Shown here: in pieces, positions 26,388 to 35,924 of the stretch
How the letters are laid out: the number at the start of each line of letters is the position of its first letter
Numbering within the stretch: position 1 is the first letter of the stretch
Assembly (NCBI GenBank): GCA_020847555.1
Contig: JADLBT010000169.1
Span: forward strand, 1 to 64,000
DNA length: 64,000 nt
From: Gemmataceae bacterium
GTDB taxonomy: Bacteria > Planctomycetota > Planctomycetia > Gemmatales > Gemmataceae
Direction of reading: 5' to 3'
Program-made: the position numbers and the translations under genes
The notes under the pieces: model-generated
Databases searched by the model: none
What the model saw: the letters and a program-made list of their open reading frames with translations, nothing else
Told to the model about the DNA's origin: nothing

Positions 26388-26885
26388 ATGCGGCACCTGC
26401 TCTCCGCCCTCGTTCACAACCAGCCCGGCGTCCTGGCGCACGTCTCGGGCATGCTCGCTTCGCGCGGTTTTAACATCGACAGCCTTGCCGTCGGCGAAAC
26501 CGAGGATCCGAACCTGTCGCGCATGACGTTCGTCGTCCACGGCGACGACGCCGAGCTGGAGCAGGTCCGCAAGCAACTCGACAAGATTGTCACCGTCGTC
26601 AAGGTGCAGGACATCGGCAGCGAGGATCACGTCGAGCGCGACCTGATGCTGCTCAAGGTCGAGGCGACGCCGGCCCAGCGGATGGAGATCGTTCTGCTGG
26701 TCGAGATGTTCCGCGCCCGGGTGGTGGACGTCAGTCCGAGCGACCTGATGATCGAGATTTCCGGGCAGGAGCGAAAGATCGAGGCGTTCATCGACCTGAT
26801 GCGCCCCTACAGCATCCTCGAACTGGCCCGCACCGGGCGGATCGCCCTCATTCGCGGCACGCCAGGTCAGGGAGACGTTCCATGA
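26388..26885 (+). CDS. ilvH: Acetolactate synthase small (regulatory) subunit
   Basis: 165 residues, the normal IlvH length. An N-terminal ACT domain (LVHNQPGVLAHVSGMLASRGFNIDSLAVG) binds valine for feedback control, and the second half has RARVVDVSPSDLMIEISGQ. It activates the catalytic subunit IlvB in branched-chain amino acid synthesis. ilvB and ilvC are not next to it. Its stop overlaps the following small gene as ATGA. Confidence 0.95.
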   Translation: MRHLLSALVHNQPGVLAHVSGMLASRGFNIDSLAVGETEDPNLSRMTFVVHGDDAELEQVRKQLDKIVTVVKVQDIGSEDHVERDLMLLKVEATPAQRMEIVLLVEMFRARVVDVSPSDLMIEISGQERKIEAFIDLMRPYSILELARTGRIALIRGTPGQGDVP

Positions 26886-27184
26886 CGACGCGCGACCTCG
26901 CCCGTACCACGCGCCCACTTCTGCCGGCCACCGTCGAGGCGCTGCGGCACGTCCAGCCCGGGCAGCGCATCCGCATCACGCAGACGGTGCGCGTCGGCAT
27001 CAAGAGATGGACGACCACCGTCACCGGCGTGTTCCGCGATTCCAACACCCTCGCCACCGGGCTGGCCACCCAGCGCGTGCCCGAGGATGCCATCCTCGTC
27101 CCGATCGTCCACTTCACCAAGGACAACAACGAGCTGTCGAGCGTTACCCTGGACGAGAACAGCCGCATCGAAATCCTGTCCTGA
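26882..27184 (+). CDS. Small conserved hypothetical protein coupled to ilvH
   Basis: 100 residues, starting inside the end of ilvH (ATGA overlap), so translation is probably coupled. The sequence is beta-rich and soluble: RIRITQTVRVGIKRWTTTVTG, then a conserved-looking end SSVTLDENSRIEIL. There are no cysteines, membrane segments or catalytic motifs. I do not recognise a family. Confidence 0.7.
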   Translation: MTTRDLARTTRPLLPATVEALRHVQPGQRIRITQTVRVGIKRWTTTVTGVFRDSNTLATGLATQRVPEDAILVPIVHFTKDNNELSSVTLDENSRIEILS

Positions 27185-27219
27185 TTCGCGGCTCTGCCGC
27201 CCGCGGCCTGGCGGGAAGA

Positions 27220-28149
27220 TCACTCCCCGGTCAGGCGCAGCACGCGGTCGATGTACGTCCGGACCGCGGCGCCATCAACGCCGACGCCCATCTCGACGTT
27301 CGGGTTGGCCTTCTGACCGACGCGCTGATCGACCACGCTCATGCCGCGCGTCAGTTCGCCGCGCGTCTCCACATCGACGACCATGTCGCGCGTGCTGATC
27401 GCGCCCGGCTGCGACACCGCGATGACACCGAGGACGTCCTTGAGGTGGAACCCCTCCAGCCCGTACAGGTTGGACGTCGCCCCGATCCCGAACGGCACGA
27501 TGCGGCGCAGGAACGCGCAGGTGCGCGACTCCGGGCACGGCAGGTCCAGCAGATCCTTCGGCGAGAACAGCACCTTGCGCATCAGGTCCAGCGGGATCAG
27601 CGTGAGCGAGACGCCGCACTGCAGCACCTGCCGGGCCGCCAGCGGGTCGCACGCGAAGTGGAACTCGCTCACCGGGCCGGCGTTGCCCGGCTCGTTCAGG
27701 GTGCCGCCGAGACACACGACGCGCTGGACCAGCGCCGGCAACTCCGGATCGCGGTCCAGCGCCCGGGCCAGGACCGTCAGCGGTCCCATGGACACGACCG
27801 TCACCTCCTTGGGGTGCTGGCGGACCATGTCCACCAGCAGGCGGTCGCTCGGGTGCGGGTGGTGCAGCTCCGCGCACGGGAACGAGACGCCGCCAAGCCC
27901 GCCCGGGCCGTGCAGTCGGATGCCGTCGAGGTCGTACTCGACCGGCAGGGCTGCCCCGAGGCGCGGCCACCGGCGCGGGTCGAGTTGCTCGACGACGATA
28001 TGAACGTTGCGTGTCGCCTGCTCCGCGCTGACGTTGCCCGCGGTCGCCAGCAGCGCGAGTACCTCCAGGGTCGGGTCGTTCAGGGCCAGCGCCACCGCGA
28101 AGGCGGTGTCGATGCCCGGGTCGCCGATCAGGATGACCTTGTTCGCCAT
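27220..28149 (-). CDS. Nucleoside hydrolase-like protein with altered metal site
   Basis: 309 residues; GGAAG lies before the ATG. The fold features of inosine-uridine nucleoside hydrolases are present: N-terminal GDPGIDTAFAVALAL, LLATAGNVSAEQATRN, and FHLKDVLGV near 240 for the last metal-binding Asp. However, the usual DTDPGxDDA calcium site reads LIGDPGIDTA, so the first Asp and the last of the Asp pair are replaced. Activity on nucleosides is doubtful. It ends 35 bases from a convergent gene. Confidence 0.8.
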   Translation of the reverse strand: MANKVILIGDPGIDTAFAVALALNDPTLEVLALLATAGNVSAEQATRNVHIVVEQLDPRRWPRLGAALPVEYDLDGIRLHGPGGLGGVSFPCAELHHPHPSDRLLVDMVRQHPKEVTVVSMGPLTVLARALDRDPELPALVQRVVCLGGTLNEPGNAGPVSEFHFACDPLAARQVLQCGVSLTLIPLDLMRKVLFSPKDLLDLPCPESRTCAFLRRIVPFGIGATSNLYGLEGFHLKDVLGVIAVSQPGAISTRDMVVDVETRGELTRGMSVVDQRVGQKANPNVEMGVGVDGAAVRTYIDRVLRLTGE

Positions 28150-28227
28150 GACTGCCCACTTCCTTCTGCGTGCCCGGAAGGACGTTATGAGGAAGAGCCG
28201 GCACGTCGTTGCCCCGGCCGTTCGTGC

Positions 28228-29271
28228 TCACCCGGCGGGCGCGGCGGCCTCGCGGGAACAGGTAGTCAGGCGATTCAGGACCGCGAGCGCCCGGCCGGAC
28301 GCCAACGCGTCCGCCGCCAGTTTCACCCCCTGGGCCAGTGTGTCCGCCCGTTCGGCCGCCAGGAGGGCCGCGGCCGCGTTCGCCAGGACCACCCGGGCGG
28401 CCGGCCCGTCCGCCCCTTCGAGGATGGCGCGCACGGCTCGGGCACTGGCCTCCGGGCCGTCCGCCTGCAACTCGGCCAGAGAGCACTCGCGCAGGCCGAA
28501 GTCCGCCGGCGTCCACTCCCACGCGCGCACCGTGTGGCCGCGCACCTCGCGCACGATCGTCGGGGCGCCGAGGGTGACCTCGTCCAGGCCGTCGCGGCCG
28601 CACACGACCAGGGCGCGGCGCGTCCCCAGCCGAGCCAGCGCGCCGGCCATCAGGTCGAGCAGTTCGGGCCGGCCGACGCCGAGAAGCTGGTAAGCGGCGC
28701 CGGCCGGGTTGGCCAGAGGGCCGAGGCAGTTGAACAGCGTGCCGACCTGGAGCCGACGGCGCAGGGACGCGACGTGGCGCAGGGCCGGATGAAAGTGCGG
28801 CGCGAAGCAAAACGCCAGCCCGGCCCGGTCGAGGCACTGGCGGGCGAAGACGCCGTCCCCTTCGACGTGAACGCCCAGGGCGGCGAGGACGTCCGCGCTG
28901 CCGCTCTGGCTGGACACGGACCGATTGCCGTGCTTGACGACCGGGACGCCAGCGGCCGCGACGACGAACGCCGCGGCCGTGCTGATGTTGAATGTGCCGG
29001 CGCCATCGCCGCCGGTCCCGCACGTGTCCAGCACCTCGTCGCGCCCCGGATCCCAGCGTACCATGTGGTCGCGCAGCACCCCAGCAGCGGCCGCGACCTC
29101 GTCGGCCGTCTCTCCCTTCATGCGCAGCCCGACCAGGAAGGCGGCGGCCTCCGCGTCCCCACACCGGCCGGCCATCATCTCGCCGAGGACGGCGCGAACC
29201 TGCTCGGGCGCCAGGTCGCGCCGCGCGACCAGCGCGGCCAGAACCTCGCCAAACCAGGGGAGCTGGGACAT
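28228..29271 (-). CDS. trpD: Anthranilate phosphoribosyltransferase
   Basis: 347 residues from the ATG at 29271; GTG 29277 would add two residues. The PRPP site DTCGTGGDGAGTFNIST, VKHGNRSVSSQSGSADVL and the LGPLANPA motif are intact. It makes phosphoribosyl-anthranilate in tryptophan synthesis. Other trp genes are absent, as is common in planctomycetes with scattered pathways. Confidence 0.95.
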   Translation of the reverse strand: MSQLPWFGEVLAALVARRDLAPEQVRAVLGEMMAGRCGDAEAAAFLVGLRMKGETADEVAAAAGVLRDHMVRWDPGRDEVLDTCGTGGDGAGTFNISTAAAFVVAAAGVPVVKHGNRSVSSQSGSADVLAALGVHVEGDGVFARQCLDRAGLAFCFAPHFHPALRHVASLRRRLQVGTLFNCLGPLANPAGAAYQLLGVGRPELLDLMAGALARLGTRRALVVCGRDGLDEVTLGAPTIVREVRGHTVRAWEWTPADFGLRECSLAELQADGPEASARAVRAILEGADGPAARVVLANAAAALLAAERADTLAQGVKLAADALASGRALAVLNRLTTCSREAAAPAG

Positions 29272-29384
29272 ATGCACGGATGAGAGAATGTTTATTCGTC
29301 CGGCCCGCCGCCGATCGGCGGAACCTCAAGTGTTGAGCATAGCGGAAATCGGACGCGCCGCCAAAAAATTCTCTTTATTTGTGT

Positions 29385-29407
29385 ACGGACGTCTAATATA
29401 CTTCCGT
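29385..29407 (+). promoter_or_regulatory. AT-rich lexA control region with a possible operator
   Basis: ACGGA at 29385-29389 and TCCGT at 29403-29407 form an inverted pair around TAATAT (29394-29399), a possible -10. The pair could be the LexA site for self-repression, but it does not match known LexA boxes. The rest of the 29272-29598 gap has an AT-rich stretch near 29361-29380 and no gene. Confidence 0.35.
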
Positions 29408-29598
29408 TTAGAATGGACAGGCGATGAGGCGCGACACACCATCCCGAAACTCGGGCCTGCGGAAGCCCGGGAAGTACCCCAGAACGAGGTGAGGCGATGC
29501 CGATGGCGGAACCTTTTGAAACCACAAAGTCGGCAAAATCGCCATTACACACCACCCCGTCGGCGGCGCCCCGACCCGACACGAACGAGGGAAACCCC

Positions 29599-30201
29599 AT
29601 GCCGGACTTCAGCCAGTTGACACAGCGCCAGCGTGAAATCTACGACTTCATCAAGGGCAAGATCGAGCAGCGCGGCTACGGGCCGACAGTGCGCGAGATC
29701 GGCAAGGCGTTCGGCATCCAGTCGCCGAACGGGGTGATGTGCCACCTCAAGGCGCTGGAGAAGAAGGGGCTGATCATCCGCGAGGGGTTTTCGGCCCGGG
29801 CGATCCAGCTGGTGGACCACCGGCCGCCGTCGCACGGCCTGCCGATGCTCGGCCTCGTCGCTGCCGGCTCGCCGACCGAGGCCGTCGAGCAGCACGACCG
29901 GCTCGAACTGGACGATCTGTTCGGCCGGCCGAACCTGTTTGCCCTCAAGGTCCGCGGCACGTCGATGATCGAGGATCACATCGACGACGGGGATTTCGTC
30001 GTGATCCGCAAGCAGGAGATGGCGCAGAACGGCGAGCGCGTGGTCGCCATGATCGACGACGAGGTGACGCTGAAGCGCTACTACGACGACACCGACCACA
30101 TCCGCCTGGAGCCGGCCAACGGCGCGATGCAGCCGATCGTTGTCCCCAAGGGCGCGGCGCAGGTGCTCGGCGTACTCGTCGGCGTCATCCGCAAGTGCTA
30201 G
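29599..30201 (+). CDS. lexA: SOS repressor LexA
   Basis: 200 residues from the ATG at 29599, 8 bases after CGAGGGA; the frame is open from 29497 but LexA homologues start here. The winged helix is at 1-70 (TQRQREIYDFI, GPTVREIGKAFG). The self-cleavage site is A89-G90, with catalytic S122 (GTSMIEDHI) and K159. It represses DNA-damage genes until RecA triggers cleavage. Confidence 0.95.
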   Translation: MPDFSQLTQRQREIYDFIKGKIEQRGYGPTVREIGKAFGIQSPNGVMCHLKALEKKGLIIREGFSARAIQLVDHRPPSHGLPMLGLVAAGSPTEAVEQHDRLELDDLFGRPNLFALKVRGTSMIEDHIDDGDFVVIRKQEMAQNGERVVAMIDDEVTLKRYYDDTDHIRLEPANGAMQPIVVPKGAAQVLGVLVGVIRKC

Positions 30202-30217
30202 CCGGTTGTCTCAATCG

Positions 30218-30283
30218 CGGTCCAGGCGAGGGTGTCGGAGCCGCTGCGCTGCGTGCGTGGCTCGGACACCTTCACCTGGATCG
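30218..30283. terminator. Large hairpin between lexA and a convergent hydrolase gene
   Basis: Arms 30218-30242 and 30259-30283 match at 21 of 25 positions (CGGTCCAGGCGAGGGTGTCG and onward). It is a different sequence family from the GCCCACGGG palindromes. It lies 16 bases after the lexA stop. Confidence 0.65.
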
Positions 30284-30287
30284 TGAA

Positions 30288-31247
30288 TCAGGATGCCGTA
30301 GAAGGGGCCTCCCCACCTCCACCCGGGCTCTCGTTCGTCTCGTTGATGCGAGCGAGGTGGCGGTCCAGAAAGCCGAGCAGCGCTTCCCGGTACAGTACAC
30401 CACCCGCCTCGACCAGATTCATGTGCCCGGCCCCGGGGATGAGGACCAGTTCGCGCGGCCCGCGGCAGCGCTCGAACAATCGCCCGGCGTCCTCTGCCGG
30501 GGCGTGAGAGTCCTCTGTCCCGGTCAGCAGGAGTACCGGCGCGGGGGCCAGCCCGGCGATGTGATCCACAGGGGCGATTTGCCGCAGCCGCAGCCGCAGC
30601 CGCCGCTCCGTCACCCAGATGACGCCGCGACGGAAACGGTGGAACCACGCCGGGAACTTGTTGCCGATTCGGTTCTGGAAGGTACTCGCGAGGTCGTGGT
30701 AAAGACTTTCGAGGACGACCGCCTCCAGGTGCCGGGCGTGGGCGGCAGCGAAACACACTGCGGCCGCGCCCATCGAGATCCCCAGCGCGGCGCGCGGCTG
30801 GTGCGGCCAGCGCTGCCGGACCAGATCCAGCACGGCGGCCACGTCGCGGGCCTCGTGGAACCCGAAAGTGGTGCGCTTGCCGGGACTCTCCCCGTGAGCC
30901 CGGTGGTCGAAGGCGACGCACCGATATCCGGCGGCCGCCAGCAGCGCGATGCGGTCCAGCGCCTGCGCCCGGTTGGCGCGGATGCCGTGAAACAGGGCGA
31001 CGGTGGCGTGGGCCGTCGCTGGCGTGACCGCCCAACCGCGAAGGGGCAGTCCGTCCTCGGTTTGACACTCCAGCGCTTCCCACTCCAACCCGCACGCGGA
31101 CGGGGTCGGGCGCGGGGGACTCCGACTCGGCCGCGTCAGCCAGCGCGACACGGTGTACGCGGTCGCCAGGTAGCCGATACCGGACGCCGCCGCCAGGCTG
31201 GCGAGCACTTCTTTCACCCAGGATGTTCTGCGTCGGAGTTCGGACAC
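30288..31247 (-). CDS. Alpha/beta hydrolase, membrane anchored
   Basis: 319 residues from GTG 31247, which follows CGAGGG; upstream open frame is unsupported. One N-terminal hydrophobic helix near 17-32. The hydrolase core has FHGIRANRAQ (oxyanion region), nucleophile elbow GISMGAA, acid in TGTEDSHAP and His in GAGHMNL. It resembles the BAAT/serine aminopeptidase-type hydrolases. The substrate is unknown. Confidence 0.8.
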   Translation of the reverse strand: MSELRRRTSWVKEVLASLAAASGIGYLATAYTVSRWLTRPSRSPPRPTPSACGLEWEALECQTEDGLPLRGWAVTPATAHATVALFHGIRANRAQALDRIALLAAAGYRCVAFDHRAHGESPGKRTTFGFHEARDVAAVLDLVRQRWPHQPRAALGISMGAAAVCFAAAHARHLEAVVLESLYHDLASTFQNRIGNKFPAWFHRFRRGVIWVTERRLRLRLRQIAPVDHIAGLAPAPVLLLTGTEDSHAPAEDAGRLFERCRGPRELVLIPGAGHMNLVEAGGVLYREALLGFLDRHLARINETNESPGGGGEAPSTAS

Positions 31248-31359
31248 GGACGGGCCCTCGGGAAGGGCGGTCGAGTGCCGGCGCCGAAGCGCCGTACCCT
31301 TGCCATCGGTCGCCACGCCAACACGCCTCCAAAAAAAACACACCGTTCCGGAGTCGGGA

Positions 31360-32622
31360 TTATCGACCGTACCACGCGATGAGCCGGGGCAACTCGCCGC
31401 GCCCGGCCAGCGTCCGCTGCACGAAGCGCACCCGCCGCGTGCGGAACACCGGGTTGTACCCGAAGTGGTCGTCCACGACGGTTAGTGCTTTCTCTACCGC
31501 CTCGACCGTGGGGGCGCCGCCGACGGCCCGCGCGAGCCACAGCGTCACGGGGAACGTCAGCGCCAGCGCCTCCAGGCCGTCCCAGAACGTCGCACCGAAC
31601 TGGAGGGGACCGCAAAACTGGAGCGAACCGACCTTCACCAGGTAGTACCGCTCCAGCACCGCCTCCGCTTCGGCCTTCAACAGCCCGGCCGCCGCCTCCA
31701 CCTGCGCGAACGTGGCGTCTTCCGGGATGAGCGCGTTGAGGCGCGGCACCCGGCCGCGGCCGCGCGCGAAACGCCACCCGGCCCGGAGCAGGGACAGGCG
31801 GCTGCGCGACGCCGACCCGCGATTCGCCCCGTGGTCCTTGCGGGCGTACAGCGCGAGCGCCTGCCGGAACAGCACCCGGCCGACCCAGTCCGGCCGCCCG
31901 ATCGCCGCCGGATCCGCCGGCACCTCGGCCTCCAGCCCCTGCCGCAGTACGCTCAGGAACTGGACAAGGCGGCCGCCACTGACTCTATCAAACCGGGCCT
32001 GCCGGCACACGACGGCGAGCGCGAGGCACTTGCGCAGCCGGCGCTCGATCCGGTCATGGCGGTCGCCGAGCAGGGCCAGCAGCACGTCGGTGAAGCGCAA
32101 CAGGTCGGGCCAGTCCACCTGCTGTCCACGTTGCAGAGGCGGGGGCGGCACGTTCGCTCCCTCGAACTCCTGGGATTGCTCGACGAGCCGTGCGGCCTGG
32201 GCCAGTTCTACCTCGCGCCCGGCGAGGGGCCGCCCGTTGTTGGCCGCCGCCGACGGACACGCGAACCGCACCCCGCCGCGCCAGTGGTTGCCGGCCGGCG
32301 CCAGTACGAACGGGTACAGCCGGCAGGCGAGCGGTTTCGCGTCGGCGCCGAACCGCTCGTGGATGCGGCAGCAGTTGGCGGCGCCGAGGAACACGCAGCT
32401 GCCGTCGGGTTTGTGGCCCAGTCGGACGCGGCGCCGCCACCACGGCCCGTGCCGCACGAAAAGCCGCAGCTTGCCGAGTTCCGGGTCTGCCGCCCACCCC
32501 TGCCCCTCGATACGCTGCTGCTCCTCCTCGCTGACGTGGATCTGCAACTCGCGACAGCAATTCCCGCAACTGTGGCAATCCCAGTTCTGAATGATCGGCA
32601 GGTGCCGCACGGGGAGGGACAT
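31360..32622 (-). CDS. YkgJ-type cysteine-cluster protein
   Basis: 420 residues from the ATG at 32622. The N-terminal region (about 15-120) has CHSCGNCC, then CVFLGAANCCRIH and CRLYPF, the YkgJ/CxxCxxCC arrangement that probably binds an Fe-S cluster or zinc. The remaining 280 residues are helical and basic with no known motif. The combination is longer than usual family members. The function is unknown. Confidence 0.75.
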   Translation of the reverse strand: MSLPVRHLPIIQNWDCHSCGNCCRELQIHVSEEEQQRIEGQGWAADPELGKLRLFVRHGPWWRRRVRLGHKPDGSCVFLGAANCCRIHERFGADAKPLACRLYPFVLAPAGNHWRGGVRFACPSAAANNGRPLAGREVELAQAARLVEQSQEFEGANVPPPPLQRGQQVDWPDLLRFTDVLLALLGDRHDRIERRLRKCLALAVVCRQARFDRVSGGRLVQFLSVLRQGLEAEVPADPAAIGRPDWVGRVLFRQALALYARKDHGANRGSASRSRLSLLRAGWRFARGRGRVPRLNALIPEDATFAQVEAAAGLLKAEAEAVLERYYLVKVGSLQFCGPLQFGATFWDGLEALALTFPVTLWLARAVGGAPTVEAVEKALTVVDDHFGYNPVFRTRRVRFVQRTLAGRGELPRLIAWYGR

Positions 32623-32697
32623 CAAGGGTGGCAGGGTCAGGGGTCAGAGGGTAGCCCAGGGCTCGCGGGCCGTATTACTCGATCCCCTTCATTGTAA

Positions 32698-33903
32698 CTA
32701 CGCCGCGTGGCGCGCCGTGCCGGTTTCAGCCACTTCCGCTTGCGGATGGCCGGATCTGCTGCCCCGACGCCCGAAGACCACCCAGGCGAGCAGGAACACG
32801 CCCAGGGCAGCCTGAGCCAGGGGGAACATCGCCTCCTCGCCGAACCACTCGCGCACGTGGCCGGTCACCACCGGCCCGGCGATGCACCCCGCACACTCCA
32901 CCGCCAGGAAACAGGCATTGGCGCGGGCTAGAGCGTGAGCCGGCAACCGCTCGCCGAGCAGCGCCAGGCCCAGCGGGTAGAAGGCGCCGGAGCAGGCGCC
33001 GACCGCGAACAGCCACACCGCCAGCCACACCGACGGCCCGCACGCGGGCACCATCCCCAGCCCCAGGATCACGACGCCGTAGCACCCCAGCAGAACCGCC
33101 GTCCGCCCCACCCGGTCCGCCAGCCACGCCACCGGCAGTTGCACCACCAGCACGCCGACGACCGCCAGGCTCGTCATTCCGCCGACCTCGCCGCCGGACA
33201 GGCCGAGGGAGAAAAGGTGGAGCGGCAGGAAGGTAATCATCACCCCTTCGAGGAACCCCTGATTCCACGCCGACCCGTAACTGAGCAGGTTACGGCGTAC
33301 CTCCAGCGGCGCCCGCTCCGCCTCCTGGTGCTGCCCCATCGGCGCGGGCAGCCAGCAGCAGACCGGGACCGCGGAGAGGATCGCGACGGCGCCACCGACC
33401 AGGAACGCCAGGCGCGGCGCCGTGGGGTAAAGCTCCAGCCCGACCGCGTTGCCCAGCGCGTACCCCAGGGTGATCGCGACCGCGTAGCACCCGAAGTTGC
33501 GGGACCGGTGTTCGGGCTCGGCCTCCTGGTTAACGAGCGTTTCCAGCGGGATCACGCAGAGGGCGCCGGCGGCCCCGGCGCCGAACCGGACGAGGAACCA
33601 CCACGCCACGCCCTCACCCCAGGGGAACAGAACCGTCGCCGCTCCGGCGCCGATCATCCCGACGACCGAGCAGACGTTGCCCCAGCGCCGCATCAGCCAC
33701 GGGACCGCCGCGGCTGTAACCGCCATGCCGAGGTAGTAGGTGCCGGTGTTGCCGCCGGTGAGCGCGTCGGCGCAGCCGGCGGCGGATAGCCAGAGGGCGG
33801 CCAGCGGCGCGCTGACGCCGAAGCTGAACGCCCAGCCCGCGGTCCCGGCGCAGATGACGACCAGGGTCCGGTGGCGGCGCAGGAAGCGGCCGAGTGTGCC
33901 CAT
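32698..33903 (-). CDS. Major facilitator superfamily transporter
   Basis: 401 residues from the ATG at 33903; GTG 33939 would add 12. About 12 hydrophobic helices, with WLADRVGRTAVLLG as the A-like motif in the second half and MRRWGNVCSVVGM in the first. The pattern fits the small-substrate or drug MFS families (YcaD/ProP-like). The substrate cannot be told. A remnant of GGGTCAGGGGTCAG lies in the gap after it (32636-32649). Confidence 0.85.
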   Translation of the reverse strand: MGTLGRFLRRHRTLVVICAGTAGWAFSFGVSAPLAALWLSAAGCADALTGGNTGTYYLGMAVTAAAVPWLMRRWGNVCSVVGMIGAGAATVLFPWGEGVAWWFLVRFGAGAAGALCVIPLETLVNQEAEPEHRSRNFGCYAVAITLGYALGNAVGLELYPTAPRLAFLVGGAVAILSAVPVCCWLPAPMGQHQEAERAPLEVRRNLLSYGSAWNQGFLEGVMITFLPLHLFSLGLSGGEVGGMTSLAVVGVLVVQLPVAWLADRVGRTAVLLGCYGVVILGLGMVPACGPSVWLAVWLFAVGACSGAFYPLGLALLGERLPAHALARANACFLAVECAGCIAGPVVTGHVREWFGEEAMFPLAQAALGVFLLAWVVFGRRGSRSGHPQAEVAETGTARHAA

Positions 33904-34139
33904 GAACAGAACGCCCTGGCGGAGAAATCGCCGACCCACGGGGGATGATGTTTAACAGACCCGCTTCCCCCTGTCCAGGCGAAGTCCCCCATCCTCCCCC
34001 GTCCGGGGGCCGCGACCCGGAGATCGGTCGGGGCAGGTGGTGTGGGCGGGCGCGTGGCGGGCGCGTAGTTTGGTGGGAGGAGAGCAGCAGGAGTACCCCC
34101 GCCAGCGCGCTCCCTCGTTCCCCCGGAGGAGGTTGCCTC

Positions 34140-34856
34140 ATGCAGGCCGAGGTCTGGAAAGAACGCGACGTCGCGGCAGCGTTTCTGAACGAGCGCTCGC
34201 TGCTGATCCCGGACCGTCAACGTCAGCTGGAAGTGCTGCTGCGCGTCCTGCGCTTCGCGCCGCAACCGCCGCGCCGCGTGCTCGACCTGGGGTGCGGGGA
34301 CGCCCTCCTGCTCGCGACGGTGCTGGAGGCGTTCCCCGACGCGGCCGGGGTGGCGCTCGACTTCTCGCCGCCGATGCTGGAGCAGGCCCGCGCGCGGTTG
34401 AAGGGACTCGGCGAGCGGGCGGTGGTCGTCGAGGCGGACCTGGGCACGCCTGCCTGGCTCGACACCGTGCGCAGCCCGTTCGACGCGGTCATTTCCGGCT
34501 TCGCCATCCACCACCTGCCGGACGACCGGAAACAGACCCTGTACCGGGAGGTGTACGGCCTGCTCGCCCCCGGCGGCACCTTCGTCAACTGCGAGCACGT
34601 CTCCAGTCCGACGCCCCACGGCGAGGAAATGTTCGACGACATGATGACCGAGCACCTCTACCGGCGGCGCAGAGAGCGCGGCGAGGCGGTCACGTTCGAG
34701 GAGGTCCGTCGCGAGTTCCTGGGACGGCTCGACCGGGCCGCGAACCTCCTGGCGTCGGTGGAGGAGCAGTGCCGCTGGTTGCGCGAGATCGGCTTCCAGC
34801 ACGTCGATTGCTTCTGGAAATACTTCGAGCTGGCGCTTTTCGGCGGGCGGCGCTGA
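34140..34856 (+). CDS. Class I SAM-dependent methyltransferase
   Basis: 238 residues from the ATG at 34140, after GGAGGAGG. Motif I is VLDLGCGDALLL, followed by VALDFSPPML, and the post-I region ISGFAIHHLPDD. Length and end suit small-molecule methyltransferases (ubiE/CmoA-like fold). The target is unknown. It converges on the NurA-like gene with a 6-base gap. Confidence 0.85.
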   Translation: MQAEVWKERDVAAAFLNERSLLIPDRQRQLEVLLRVLRFAPQPPRRVLDLGCGDALLLATVLEAFPDAAGVALDFSPPMLEQARARLKGLGERAVVVEADLGTPAWLDTVRSPFDAVISGFAIHHLPDDRKQTLYREVYGLLAPGGTFVNCEHVSSPTPHGEEMFDDMMTEHLYRRRRERGEAVTFEEVRREFLGRLDRAANLLASVEEQCRWLREIGFQHVDCFWKYFELALFGGRR

Positions 34857-34862
34857 AGCCGG

Positions 34863-35924
34863 TCACGGGAACAGGCGGTCGTCGGCCTCTTCCAGGAAGA
34901 GTTCCTCGCTCTGGCGGGCCAGGCGGGCGGCGATGCGGTCGCGCAGGATGCTCGGCCGGAACGTCGTGCGCACCTCCTGATGGACCCGGTTGAGCAGGTA
35001 CGGAATTTCGCGCCCGACGTAGTTGAGCTGACAGTCGGCCGCCAGGATGCGCAGCATGTCGTGCAGGTGGTCCTCGTGGACCTCGAACGCGAACGCCTTC
35101 TTGACCGGCCGAAACACGCCGCGCAGGATCTTGCGCGCGGTCCCCTCCAGGAACGAATCGCGCACGAAGCGGCGCACTTCCCCGGTCGCGGCCCCCGCTG
35201 GGACGCCCTGCCGCAGATGGTCCGCGAGCGTCTCGACCAGGTACACCTCGCGCGGTCGCAGCGCCTTGGCGAATCGGGCGAACAGGGCGTCCGCCTTGAG
35301 GGTCTTCATCACCCCCATCGCCTTCTTGCCCGACTGGAACAGATCCTCGTAGATGCCCAGCCCCTCGTTCGTCGCTGTCAGCCATTCGCTGACCAGCGTC
35401 CCGCCGAGGAAGATGTACGGCTCGGCGATCTCCAGGGCGTGCCGGACCTCAAAGTAGCTCATGAAGGCCGACTGCGAGATGCTGAAGATGCCCTGCTCCT
35501 GGCGGGCGATGTGGTCGTCGGTGTCGCGGCTTTGTTCCAGGAAGGCGCGGCTCGACCAGTAGTGGATCGAGTCCTGCATCGGCCGGCGATGCGACAGGCT
35601 GCCGATACCGACGCACAGCGCCTGGCCGGCCGAGTACAGCTGCAGCGGCAGAGCGGGAGTGCCATCGACCGCCGCGACCAGCCCTGGCTCCAGTTCCGGG
35701 GCCTTGCTGAACCGGCCGAACGTCAGGATCTGCAGGCGGGGCGTGCCATCGGGTAGCGGGCGGGACGTCTGCATGATGGCGCGGGCCTCATCGACGACCT
35801 GCCGCGCCTGCTCCCCTTCGAGCATCTCGATCACGTCCTCAGCAACGCCGCCGTAGTTGGCCGCGAACTCGTCGCGGGTGATGCGTCGCGAGCTGCGGAG
35901 TAGTTCGGCGAACATCCGGGACAT
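34863..35924 (-). CDS. NurA-like nuclease domain protein
   Basis: 353 residues; AGGAG lies 6 bases before the ATG. LVAAVDGTPALPLQLYSAGQ at about 85-105 resembles the acidic first motif of NurA 5'-3' nucleases, and YVGREIPYLLNRVHQEVR near 305-322 resembles their last motif. NurA usually works with the HerA translocase, which is not here. The assignment is tentative; it could be a planctomycete family of unknown role. Confidence 0.45.
   Translation of the reverse strand: MSRMFAELLRSSRRITRDEFAANYGGVAEDVIEMLEGEQARQVVDEARAIMQTSRPLPDGTPRLQILTFGRFSKAPELEPGLVAAVDGTPALPLQLYSAGQALCVGIGSLSHRRPMQDSIHYWSSRAFLEQSRDTDDHIARQEQGIFSISQSAFMSYFEVRHALEIAEPYIFLGGTLVSEWLTATNEGLGIYEDLFQSGKKAMGVMKTLKADALFARFAKALRPREVYLVETLADHLRQGVPAGAATGEVRRFVRDSFLEGTARKILRGVFRPVKKAFAFEVHEDHLHDMLRILAADCQLNYVGREIPYLLNRVHQEVRTTFRPSILRDRIAARLARQSEELFLEEADDRLFP

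Noticed and set aside
29497..29598. Extended N-terminus of LexA
   Set aside because: LexA proteins start just before the TxRQREIYDFI motif, and a good ribosome site precedes 29599.
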